7,509 bases of DNA, taken from positions 1 to 7,509 of the forward strand of contig JAGADT010000182.1 of assembly GCA_017613475.1 (NCBI GenBank), written 5' to 3'. A program made the translations under genes and the position numbers. The DNA is from Desulfovibrionaceae bacterium (GTDB taxonomy: Bacteria > Desulfobacterota > Desulfovibrionia > Desulfovibrionales > Desulfovibrionaceae). The first letter of the stretch is position 1; the number at the start of each line of letters is the position of its first letter. This document shows positions 1-5,688 of the stretch, piece after piece. The notes beneath the pieces were generated by a model, which was not told where the DNA came from, searched no databases, and saw nothing but the letters and a program-made list of their open reading frames with translations.

Positions 1-1024
1 ACGGGGGGAGGTCGAAATCGCTGCAGCGGCATGGGATGAGCGTTTCGATGAAGGAACATGCGCCGCTCTGCAGGCGGACCTGGACAGGGCTGCTGAGCTT
101 TACCGCCCTGGGCGCATACGAGGCCACATGCGCCGCGGCCTTCCGCAGCTCCTCCCTGAATAATTCGGATTCGGGTGAAACGAGCGGGCGGACCAATGCC
201 GTTGGACCGGGAACATCAAGAACCTTTACCTGAAAATCGCCAGGCTGCCGGACTAAGGCAAGCGCCTCGTTATCGCTTTCATTGCGGCCAATGCTCAGCC
301 AGAGCGTCCGCAGCCATCCCTGGCGTCCGATATCGGCAAGCCTGAAATCTTTCGCCGCGGGCAGGGCAAGGCGCGTTAAAACAGGCCAGTAGCGCCTGGC
401 TTTTTCTTTTTCGGCGAGCTTGCAGCCGCCGGCCGGGCTTGGGATTTCCGCAATCCCCATTTTTTCCGCAAGTTCAAGCTGGCGCGTCCGTCCCCGCCCC
501 CAAAAATCGAGCAGGCGGGACCTGTCCACAAGGCCCTCTTCCTCCGCAATGGTCGGTTCCAGATGCAGCGCGCACAGCGGGCGCAGAAGAATCCCCCTGA
601 CATCTCCATCCCGCTGGATGATATTCAGCGTGTCCTTCCGCTGCGACATGGGGCGCTGGCCAAGGACTTCGCCTGAAATAATGGCTTTTGCGCCAAGCTC
701 CATCATCCTTCTTTTCGCGGCCCGCATCATAAGGATTTTGCAGTCGACGCACGGATTCATCACTTTCCCAAAGCCATGCGCCGGCCCTGCCCGAAGCATT
801 GCTATATATTCTTCACTGATGTCTATGGCTTCGATATCGAGCCCATAGACCTCTTTCCAATGGTCAACCATAAAAGGCTTCCCGAAAAATGGGGAACAGA
901 AATGCAGGCAGCGCACCCTAAGCCCCTGTTCCATGAGCAGGCGGGAAGCCAAAAGGCTGTCCAGCCCGCCGGAAAAAAGAGAAACAGCCTGTATGGCATT
1001 CCCTGCCGCGGCATCAGTCGTCAT
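1..1024 (-). CDS. PP-loop ATPase related to tRNA thiouridylases, with NFACT-R-like C-terminal region (partial, 3' end off window)
   Basis: About 341 codons are open from the ATG at 1022-1024 to the left edge with no stop, so the C-terminus is missing. Residues 18-23 are SGGLDS, the PP-loop that binds ATP and adenylates a substrate. Residues 90-95 are NPCVDC, resembling the catalytic-cysteine loop (NPCxxC) of MnmA-type thiouridylases. SPAGGC at 196-201 supplies a further cysteine. IGRNESDNE around 245-253 resembles the NFACT-R type RNA-binding domain often attached to this family. From the family, the likely role is ATP-dependent sulfur transfer to a tRNA base in the cytoplasm; the exact base is not determinable. 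The start is chosen because CGGAG sits 6 nt upstream; an ATG at 1038-1040 is out of frame. It lies 214 bp downstream of the DUF1847 gene in the same direction, so it may be co-transcribed or separately expressed. Family placement is good; the precise activity is inferred. Confidence 0.82.
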   Translation of the reverse strand, partial: MTTDAAAGNAIQAVSLFSGGLDSLLASRLLMEQGLRVRCLHFCSPFFGKPFMVDHWKEVYGLDIEAIDISEEYIAMLRAGPAHGFGKVMNPCVDCKILMMRAAKRRMMELGAKAIISGEVLGQRPMSQRKDTLNIIQRDGDVRGILLRPLCALHLEPTIAEEEGLVDRSRLLDFWGRGRTRQLELAEKMGIAEIPSPAGGCKLAEKEKARRYWPVLTRLALPAAKDFRLADIGRQGWLRTLWLSIGRNESDNEALALVRQPGDFQVKVLDVPGPTALVRPLVSPESELFREELRKAAAHVASYAPRAVKLSSPVQVRLQSGACSFIETLIPCRCSDFDLPP

Positions 1025-1130
1025 TGAAGACTCCGGTCATTAAGCTTTCAAGCCAAACAAATTCAGGCGGAATGTTCAGGCAGGGATAGCGCCCGTCCGC
1101 GCCCTGCAGCCCTGCGGGACAGGCTGGCAA

Positions 1131-1189
1131 GGCACAGACGGCAGCATGCCTGTGCCGGGTTCCTGCCCGGAAAATCCCCGGCGCCGGGG
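1131..1189. other. Cluster of GC-rich inverted repeats in the 214-bp gap between DUF1847 and PP-loop genes
   Basis: Three inverted repeats follow each other. GGCACA (1131-1136) pairs with TGTGCC (1151-1156), enclosing an inner GGCA/TGCC stem (1140-1143 with 1147-1150). CCGGG (1155-1159) pairs with CCCGG (1166-1170). CCCCG (1176-1180) pairs with CGGGG (1185-1189). Transcribed leftward, they would form the 3' trailer of the DUF1847 gene or the 5' leader of the PP-loop gene. I see no convincing -35/-10 pair in this gap. The function is unknown, and GC-rich DNA makes some pairing by chance likely. Confidence 0.4.
1170..1189 (-). terminator. Weak candidate intrinsic terminator after the DUF1847 gene
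   Basis: Read on the minus strand, a perfect 5-bp GC stem (CCCCG/CGGGG, four-base loop GCGC) lies about 50 bp past the DUF1847 stop and is followed at once by ATTTT. The stem is short and the T run has only four bases, so it may be partial or may be no terminator at all. If it works, the PP-loop gene would need its own promoter. Confidence 0.35.
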
Positions 1190-1238
1190 CTCTGCAATCG
1201 GGCGCAGCGTGCAATTAAGCGCCTGCGCACTGCCTCGC

Positions 1239-1898
1239 TTACAGCCCAAGCTCCTTTTTGAAGCGCGAATACATGGACGTGGCCGTGTACAGCGCGGCAG
1301 CTGGGTTGTGCGCGTACACGCGGTCCTTGACGATCAGCACGGTGGTCGGCACGGCGGAATATTTGAGGAACAATGTGTCGTGCCCTACGCAGAGGCCGAT
1401 GACAATGTTGAAATCCGTGCCTTCCTTTTCAAGCTCCTTGGCCTGCATGATGGGGTTGCACATGGATTCATGCCCGCAGCCGCGGTTCAGCTTCTTTTCC
1501 GGAGGGATGCCGATAAAGCCCTTGTCCACGGCGCCGATCTTGCAGCCCACGGTGTAGGAGCGGATGCCGTGCGCATCGAGGATCTTCTTGAAAATACGGG
1601 CTTCAGGCAGCAGACCGACGCAGGAGGCAATGCCCACATACTGGTAATTCATCCGCTTGATGAATTCGATGGTCTCCTCAACGCGGGACATCCGCCCGTA
1701 AAATTCGCCCTCGATGCAGGCTGAGGTGGCGGCGATCCTGCGGAGTTCCTGGTTCTCCGCATAGAGCTTCAGCACCTCGTCAAGAAGCTCCTTATCAACA
1801 TTCTTCGTCAGGCAGAAAGGCGGGTATTTGGCTTCGTCCCTGGAACGGCAGGGGCGGGCGGCGCAGTCTGAACAGGTATGGCTGGTTTCAGAAGGCAT
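1239..1898 (-). CDS. DUF1847 family cysteine-rich, probably metal-binding protein
   Basis: This 219-residue soluble protein has no signal peptide or membrane segment, so it is probably cytoplasmic. An N-terminal cysteine cluster (C9, C12, C17, C29, as CxxC-x4-C-x11-C) looks like a zinc or iron-sulfur knuckle. Further cysteines lie at 61, 93, 119, 141, 147 and 170 within motifs typical of DUF1847: GIASCVGL (89-96), TVGCKIG (116-122), NRGCGHESMCNP (138-149), GLCVGHD (168-174) and a KDR...HNP stretch near 191-199. The family is usually called metal-binding but has no established reaction to my knowledge. The start is supported by AAGGAA about 6 nt before the ATG. The gene follows the ABC binding-protein gene by 66 bp in the same direction, so it probably belongs to the importer operon and may act on or sense the imported compound; that link is inference. 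The fold assignment is firm and the function unknown. Confidence 0.88.
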   Translation of the reverse strand: MPSETSHTCSDCAARPCRSRDEAKYPPFCLTKNVDKELLDEVLKLYAENQELRRIAATSACIEGEFYGRMSRVEETIEFIKRMNYQYVGIASCVGLLPEARIFKKILDAHGIRSYTVGCKIGAVDKGFIGIPPEKKLNRGCGHESMCNPIMQAKELEKEGTDFNIVIGLCVGHDTLFLKYSAVPTTVLIVKDRVYAHNPAAALYTATSMYSRFKKELGL

Positions 1899-1917
1899 GG
1901 CGGTTCCTTATGGGAAC

Positions 1918-1944
1918 GGCGCGGCCGGCAAAAGCCTCCGCGCC
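1918..1944. repeat. Intercistronic hairpin between binding-protein and DUF1847 genes
   Basis: GGCGCGG (1918-1924) is the exact inverted complement of CCGCGCC (1938-1944), with a 13-base loop. An alternative pairing of CCGGC (1925-1929) with GCCGG (1942-1946) competes with it. On the transcribed minus strand it is not followed by a T run, so it is not a classical terminator. It may stabilise the upstream message or lower expression of the DUF1847 gene relative to the binding protein; both are inference. Confidence 0.4.
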
Positions 1945-1964
1945 GGATAAAGGTTATTCCAAGG

Positions 1965-2993
1965 CTATTTGAAAGAGGCAATATCTTCGGGCTTGTAGCT
2001 GTCCGGCACATCCCTGGAGAAAAGGTAGTGATTGTCTACGAAAGCCTTGATGTTTTCGCGCTTGATGCGGTTGAGCATGCCGATGTCCACGAGCTGGGTG
2101 ACGCCCTTCAGGAGCGCGTCGTAGCCGCCCTGGACGGAGGGGATGTAATTGTAGGACTTAAGCAGCTCCGTATTGAAATCAAGCGTGCCGGCCACGTACT
2201 TCTTTTCAAGCTGGATGCGGGCGGCTTCTTCCGGATGCTGCTGGACCCATACGGAAGCCTTAAGCACAGCGCGGGTAAAGGCATCGGCCTTGGCGGGGTT
2301 CTCCTTCGCGAACTTTATGCTGACAAAGGACCCGCAGCAGTATTCCCTGGCGAAATCGCCGGTCTTTGCCGTATCCAGCAAAATGCGCAGGCCGTACTGC
2401 CTGGCGATAAGGGAAATGGCAGGGTCGCCAAGTCCCACGGCATCCACAATGCCCTTCTGGATGGCCTGGCCCAGGTCATTCCTGGAAAACACGACAAATT
2501 CCACTTCAGGCTTCTTTGCATCCACGCTGATGCCCTCGGCGGCAAGGGCCCTCTTGGCAATGATGGTCTCGGCGCCCACAAGGCCCGTTACGCCGATGCG
2601 CTTGCCCTTGAGGTCCGCAACGCTGCGGATGGGGGAATCCTTGGCAACGGCCAGCTTGATGCAGCCGGTATGGATGCCTGCCGTAAACTTGATGGGCAGG
2701 CCGTTTTCCAAGGGCTTCAGGAATTTGCCGATCAGGCCGAAGCCGGCGTCAATCTGCCCCGCGGCCACGGCTTCCTGCACATGGGCGGGATCAATCTGGA
2801 TATTTTCTGCCTCGATGCCTTCCGCGGCAAAGAAGCCCTTTTCAACAGCCACATGCAGCGGCGCCTGGCAGAGGGAGGGCGAGTAGGCAAGGCGCAGGTG
2901 GAAGGGCTTGCCCTCCCCCTTGGCCTGAAGGGGAGAAAGCACCAGCAGGCAGGCGGCCAGGATGGTGAGCACGGGCAGTGCGAAACGTTTCAT
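1965..2993 (-). CDS. ABC transporter periplasmic substrate-binding protein (NMT1/SsuA/TauA-like)
   Basis: This 342-residue protein begins with an export signal: KR at 2-3, a hydrophobic core at 4-22 and a probable signal-peptidase I site after PLQA (residue 24). LAAC at 12-15 also fits a lipobox, but hydrophobic residues continue after the cysteine, so a soluble periplasmic form is preferred. The mature part shows the class II binding-protein pattern of the nitrate/sulfonate/taurine/thiamine-precursor family: LAYSPSLCQAPLHVAVEKGF near 35-54, VQEAVAAGQIDAGFG near 72-85 and SVADLKGKRIGV near 124-135. Cysteines at 42, 111, 219 and 220 are unusual for a periplasmic binding protein. The start is set at the MKRF methionine because AGGAG lies about 8 nt upstream and the signal peptide begins there; the frame stays open 43 codons further without signal character. 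It delivers an unidentified substrate to the adjacent permease/ATPase. Confidence 0.9.
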   Translation of the reverse strand: MKRFALPVLTILAACLLVLSPLQAKGEGKPFHLRLAYSPSLCQAPLHVAVEKGFFAAEGIEAENIQIDPAHVQEAVAAGQIDAGFGLIGKFLKPLENGLPIKFTAGIHTGCIKLAVAKDSPIRSVADLKGKRIGVTGLVGAETIIAKRALAAEGISVDAKKPEVEFVVFSRNDLGQAIQKGIVDAVGLGDPAISLIARQYGLRILLDTAKTGDFAREYCCGSFVSIKFAKENPAKADAFTRAVLKASVWVQQHPEEAARIQLEKKYVAGTLDFNTELLKSYNYIPSVQGGYDALLKGVTQLVDIGMLNRIKRENIKAFVDNHYLFSRDVPDSYKPEDIASFK

Positions 2994-3024
2994 GTTTTCA
3001 GCTCCTTTCGGGCAGGGTTTAAGG

Positions 3025-3807
3025 TTAAATGGCATATTCCGGCTTCTGTATCTTTCCGCCGTAATCCAGGATGCGGAGGACTTTGGCGCGGCAGCGCAGG
3101 AAGTCATCGCCGCTTCTGGCATGGGGCCGGGGAAGATCCGAAAGATCCAGTATCTGCTTGATCCGCCCCGGGCGGGGCGTCATGACCACAATGCTGTCTG
3201 ACATGTAGATGGCTTCATCCACATCATGCGTGACCATGACCATGGTCATGGACTGCTCCTTCCATATCCTCGCGATCTCATCCTGGATGTTCATGCGGGT
3301 AAACGCATCAAGCGCGCCAAGGGGCTCATCAAGGAGCAGCACCTTGGGGTGGCCTACCAGCGCCCTGGCCAGGGAGGCCCGCTGGCACATGCCGCCTGAA
3401 AGCTGGTGCGGATAATGCTTTTCAAAGCCCTTCAGACCCACGATGCCGAGCATTTCATCAACCCGGCCAGCCTGCTCCCTGTACAGGCCGCGGGCCCTCA
3501 GCCCAAAGGCGACGTTGTCGTAGATCGTCATCCACTTAAAGAGCATGTGCGACTGGAACATGAAGCCCCTGTCGCATCCGGGGCCTGCAATGGGCGCGCC
3601 GTCAAGGGTGATTTCCCCCTCTTCCGCATGCTCCAGCCCGGCAATGATGCGCAGCAGGGTGGATTTGCCGCAGCCGGAAGGGCCGATCAGCGAAACAAAG
3701 GAACCGGGCCGGATGTTCAGGCTGATATCGGAAAGGGCCGTAATGTCTTCGCCCTGCGGGTTTTTGAACCGCTTGCCAAGATGGGAAATTGCAATGCCGC
3801 CTACCAT
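3025..3807 (-). CDS. ABC transporter ATP-binding protein (SsuB/TauB-like)
   Basis: This 260-residue nucleotide-binding subunit powers the importer from the cytoplasmic face of the membrane. All motifs are present in order: Walker A GPSGCGKST (42-50), Q-loop FMFQ (Q85), signature LSGGMCQR (136-143), Walker B VLLLDE (156-161), D-loop GALD (164-167) and H-loop H194 in VTHDVDEA. The signature has Cys141 where Arg or Gln is common, which should be tolerated. PRPGRI near the C-terminus is typical of the SsuB/TauB/NrtD group. The start is set at the ATG at 3805-3807, because GGAG lies 7 nt upstream and the ATG overlaps the permease stop (7-bp overlap, implying translational coupling). A further in-frame ATG at 3828 lacks a ribosome site and would add seven residues. 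The binding-protein gene follows after 31 bp. Confidence 0.94.
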   Translation of the reverse strand: MVGGIAISHLGKRFKNPQGEDITALSDISLNIRPGSFVSLIGPSGCGKSTLLRIIAGLEHAEEGEITLDGAPIAGPGCDRGFMFQSHMLFKWMTIYDNVAFGLRARGLYREQAGRVDEMLGIVGLKGFEKHYPHQLSGGMCQRASLARALVGHPKVLLLDEPLGALDAFTRMNIQDEIARIWKEQSMTMVMVTHDVDEAIYMSDSIVVMTPRPGRIKQILDLSDLPRPHARSGDDFLRCRAKVLRILDYGGKIQKPEYAI

Positions 3808-4757
3808 TGGATGACTCCTTTCTGCCAAACCAGCACCTTGTTCCGGACCCTGAAGAGCAGCGTCAGCAGGGCGAAGCAGCTCAGGGACATAACCATCAGC
3901 CCCGCGTACACGTTGGGGTAGGCCATCATTTCCTTCTGCCAGTTGATGTACCAGCCAATGCCGTATTTCGCGCCCAGCATTTCCGCGGTGACCAGGGTCA
4001 AAAACGAGGCGCAGGTTCCGTTGAACAGGCCCAGGAACATGTGCGGCATGGCAGCCGGTATGCCAACCTTGCGGATCGTATAGCTTTTTGAAGCGCCCAA
4101 CGTGGCCGCTGCCTCAAAGTACGCCTTCTCGATATTGGCAATGCCGCTGGCTGTGAGCACCGTGGTCGGAAACCATACGGCGAGGCCGATGAGGAAGGCG
4201 CTGGCTGAGACGACCGAAGGGAAGCAGACCAGGACAATGGGGATCCAGGCCGTTGCCGGGATGGGGCCCAGGATGCGGACCCATGGCAGCACCCAGTAGC
4301 GCACATGCCTGTTGAAGCCTACAGCCACGCCGGTAAGGAAGCCGGCAATGATGCCCCCGATCCAGCCAAGCACGAGCAGCCGCAGGGAATACGCAAGGCA
4401 TTTGAGCAGAAACGGCATATCCTCAAAAAAGACGCCAAAAATATTGTCCGGCGAAGGGAAATAGAGCACCGGCAGGAGGGCTGTTTTGGCCGTGAGGATG
4501 TTGTACAGGCAGAAGAGGGAGAGGACCCCCGCGTAAAACGGCGCCTTGCGGGCAAAGGCTTCACCCAGCGGGGGAAAGGACATCCCCGCGATGCTGAAAG
4601 CCAGCATGGCCGCAAGGACACCCAGGGCGGTAAAAACAAAGTAGGGATGCTGTGCTGCGGGGTGCTCGGCTGAATCAGGCAGCCAGAGCGCGATGCCCAG
4701 CGTTGCCAGAACAACCAGCAGGGGCAGGACGGCATGTTTCAGATACGAGTGCGGCAT
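3801..4757 (-). CDS. ABC transporter permease (SsuC/TauC-like) with N-terminal membrane extension
   Basis: This 318-residue inner-membrane channel subunit belongs to the BPD_transp_1 (MetI-like) fold. The coupling helix that docks on the ATPase is visible as EAAATLGASK at 215-224, followed by IPAAMP at 233-238. Membrane segments are apparent near 9-26, 38-58, 74-92, 123-147, 170-200, 240-265 and 284-303. SsuC/TauC proteins are usually about 250-280 residues; the extra length here is N-terminal and adds about two hydrophobic helices before the usual FPSPDNIF entry (100-107). The start is supported by a strong GGAGG ribosome site about 7 nt upstream. It is the first gene of the operon, about 125 nt downstream of the predicted start site at about 4883, and it overlaps the ATPase gene by 7 bp. 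Substrate class is not determinable. Confidence 0.92.
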   Translation of the reverse strand: MPHSYLKHAVLPLLVVLATLGIALWLPDSAEHPAAQHPYFVFTALGVLAAMLAFSIAGMSFPPLGEAFARKAPFYAGVLSLFCLYNILTAKTALLPVLYFPSPDNIFGVFFEDMPFLLKCLAYSLRLLVLGWIGGIIAGFLTGVAVGFNRHVRYWVLPWVRILGPIPATAWIPIVLVCFPSVVSASAFLIGLAVWFPTTVLTASGIANIEKAYFEAAATLGASKSYTIRKVGIPAAMPHMFLGLFNGTCASFLTLVTAEMLGAKYGIGWYINWQKEMMAYPNVYAGLMVMSLSCFALLTLLFRVRNKVLVWQKGVIQW

Positions 4758-4789
4758 GGCTGACCTCCAGCGGTGCGCCTTCTGTCTGC

Positions 4790-4814
4790 ATAACCTATCT
4801 ATGCACTAGGTTAT
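4790..4814. promoter_or_regulatory. Palindromic operator-like site 1 (AACCTA-N9-TAGGTT) in the ABC operon leader
   Basis: ATAACCTA (4790-4797) is the exact inverted complement of TAGGTTAT (4807-4814). Its core AACCTA-N9-TAGGTT (4792-4812) has the same arms and spacer length as site 2, while the nine spacer bases differ, as expected for a dimeric repressor site. It lies between the predicted operon start site and the permease start codon. I do not recognise the regulator family from this motif. Confidence 0.68.
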
Positions 4815-4863
4815 ATGTGGATAAAAAAGGGCGCCAGGAAAAATCTGTGGCAGCCACGGAATC

Positions 4864-4884
4864 AACCTACTGTGTAAGTAGGTT
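4864..4884. promoter_or_regulatory. Palindromic operator-like site 2 (AACCTA-N9-TAGGTT) at the ABC operon start site
   Basis: AACCTAC (4864-4870) is the exact inverted complement of GTAGGTT (4878-4884). The site begins about 5 bp past the -10 box of the leftward promoter and covers the predicted transcription start, which is a classical repressor position. Its centre is 72 bp from that of site 1, close to seven helical turns, so both could face the same side of the DNA and allow looping. Confidence 0.7.
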
Positions 4885-4889
4885 TTGCT

Positions 4890-4919
4890 CTTATACGCAT
4901 CCTTCCCGCCGGGCGTCAA
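4890..4919 (-). promoter_or_regulatory. Sigma70-type promoter of the ABC/DUF1847 operon
   Basis: On the minus strand TTGACG (-35, 4914-4919) is separated by 18 bp from TATAAG (-10, 4890-4895); each hexamer matches the consensus at five of six positions. The predicted start is near 4883, inside palindromic site 2, leaving a leader of about 125 nt before the permease. The promoter's overlap with the operator supports regulated expression. Confidence 0.68.
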
Positions 4920-5019
4920 GTCTTTTTTTCAGCGCCCTGGCAAGCGGCCGCCTCCCCAGCCCGCCGCTTAGTGAGATTAATAAAAGCGGCTATGCCGCCG
5001 GCAATGCCGCCCCCCGCCT

Positions 5020-5048
5020 TTTACAGGCACGCGTTTTTCCATTACAGT
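5020..5048 (+). promoter_or_regulatory. Candidate sigma70 promoter of the DUF1232 gene
   Basis: TTTACA (-35, 5020-5025) and TACAGT (-10, 5043-5048) are separated by an optimal 17 bp. They match the consensus hexamers at five and four of six positions. The predicted start near 5055 leaves a short leader of about 23 nt before the ATG at 5078. It does not overlap either AACCTA palindrome, so the gene is probably regulated independently of the ABC operon. Confidence 0.5.
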
Positions 5049-5077
5049 ATCTGCAAGCTTTTTGATGGAGCGAAGCC

Positions 5078-5497
5078 ATGGCAAAAAGAATCCTCATCCC
5101 CGAAATCCTCGATGGGCAGGACGGGCCGCCAGGCGCAAAGCAGAAAGCCCCGGACACCACCGGCTATGAAAGCGTGTACAGCGAAGGCGGCTTCTGGAGC
5201 AAAGCCCAGAAATACGCCCGCAAAGTCGGCATGGAGGGCACGCGCCAGGCCCTGAGGCTGTTTTACGCCCTGCAGAATCCGGAAATGCCCGTGCGCACAA
5301 AAACGATGATTTACGGCGCCCTGGGCTACTTTATCAGCCCCCTGGACCTCATCCCCGATTTCATCCCCGTTGTCGGCTTTACGGACGACATCTGGGCGCT
5401 GGCCTCGGCCATTGCCGTTGCGGCAACCTATATTACAGACGAAGTCCGGCAGCAGGCCGACGCCAAGCTGACGCAGTGGTTTGGCAGCAAGGCGTGA
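5078..5497 (+). CDS. DUF1232 (YkvA-like) small membrane-associated protein
   Basis: This 139-residue protein contains the hallmark of the DUF1232 family: GYFISPLDLIPDFIPVVGFTDD spans 83-104, with the conserved SPLDLIPD core at 87-94 and a G-x-x-DD end. A preceding helix (about 64-86) and a following hydrophobic stretch (105-120) suggest a helical hairpin associated with the membrane. The N-terminal 40 residues are polar and probably disordered. DUF1232 proteins are widespread and their biochemical role is not established, so none is assigned. The start is supported by TGGAG 7 nt upstream of the ATG, and a candidate promoter lies at 5020-5048. The gene is divergent from the ABC operon and followed by a GC-rich hairpin, so it is probably transcribed alone. 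Confidence 0.88.
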   Translation: MAKRILIPEILDGQDGPPGAKQKAPDTTGYESVYSEGGFWSKAQKYARKVGMEGTRQALRLFYALQNPEMPVRTKTMIYGALGYFISPLDLIPDFIPVVGFTDDIWALASAIAVAATYITDEVRQQADAKLTQWFGSKA

Positions 5498-5506
5498 GGC
5501 AGAGCC

Positions 5507-5550
5507 GCTTGCCATGCGCCAGGCATAAAGCATGAGCCTGCGCTGGCAGC
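5507..5550. repeat. Bulged GC-rich hairpin just after the DUF1232 gene
   Basis: Ten bases past the DUF1232 stop, four paired segments stack in register: GCT/AGC (5507-5509 with 5548-5550), GCCA/TGGC (5511-5514 with 5544-5547), GCGC/GCGC (5516-5519 with 5540-5543) and AGGC/GCCT (5521-5524 with 5536-5539). Single-base bulges at 5510, 5515 and 5520 lie on one side only, and the loop has 11 bases. The position suggests a transcript end or a 3' stabiliser. No T run follows on the plus strand; an A run at 5554-5562 does. It is therefore not a standard intrinsic terminator. Confidence 0.5.
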
Positions 5551-5688
5551 GATGAAAAAAAACTGCGGCAGCCGGCAGCCAGACCGGAGAGCGGATGCCA
5601 AAAGCCATAAACGGCGCAAAGCCGCTGGAACCACGAAACCACCCATAAAAACTGCCTGCGCCACATTGGCAGGAGCGAGGGAAGCTGT

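Larger units (their letters stand above)
4758..5077. other. 320-bp divergent intergenic region
   Basis: No coding region is supported here. It holds the leftward ABC-operon promoter, two matching palindromes and the rightward promoter of the DUF1232 gene, each listed separately. Two lesser repeats are present: GTGGC-A-GCCAC at 4847-4857 within the leader, and AAGCGGC (4942-4948) with GCCGCTT (4963-4969) between the two promoters. Neither is followed by a T run in the direction in which it would be transcribed. Confidence 0.75.

Noticed and set aside
1146..1724. 192-codon plus-strand open frame
   Set aside because: It is antisense to the DUF1847 gene, whose conserved cysteine motifs are clear; no ribosome site or family resemblance was seen.
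2994..3122. 43-codon N-terminal extension of the binding protein
   Set aside because: It overlaps the ATPase gene, lacks a ribosome site and would bury the signal peptide. The MKRF start has AGGAG at proper spacing.
1878..3161. 427-codon plus-strand open frame
   Set aside because: It lies antisense to the binding-protein gene, has no recognisable family motifs, and its openness follows from the GC-rich codon use of the real gene, which has a signal peptide and ribosome site.
4810..4815. Second leftward -10 box (TATAAC) inside palindrome 1
   Set aside because: No acceptable -35 hexamer lies 16-18 bp upstream (CCTGGC at 17 bp). It could be a weak secondary promoter, but the support is insufficient.
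4847..4857. GTGGC-A-GCCAC palindrome followed by ATTTTT on the minus strand, as a leader attenuator
   Set aside because: The usable stem is only about four base pairs with a tiny loop, too weak for a terminator, and no competing antiterminator stem was seen.
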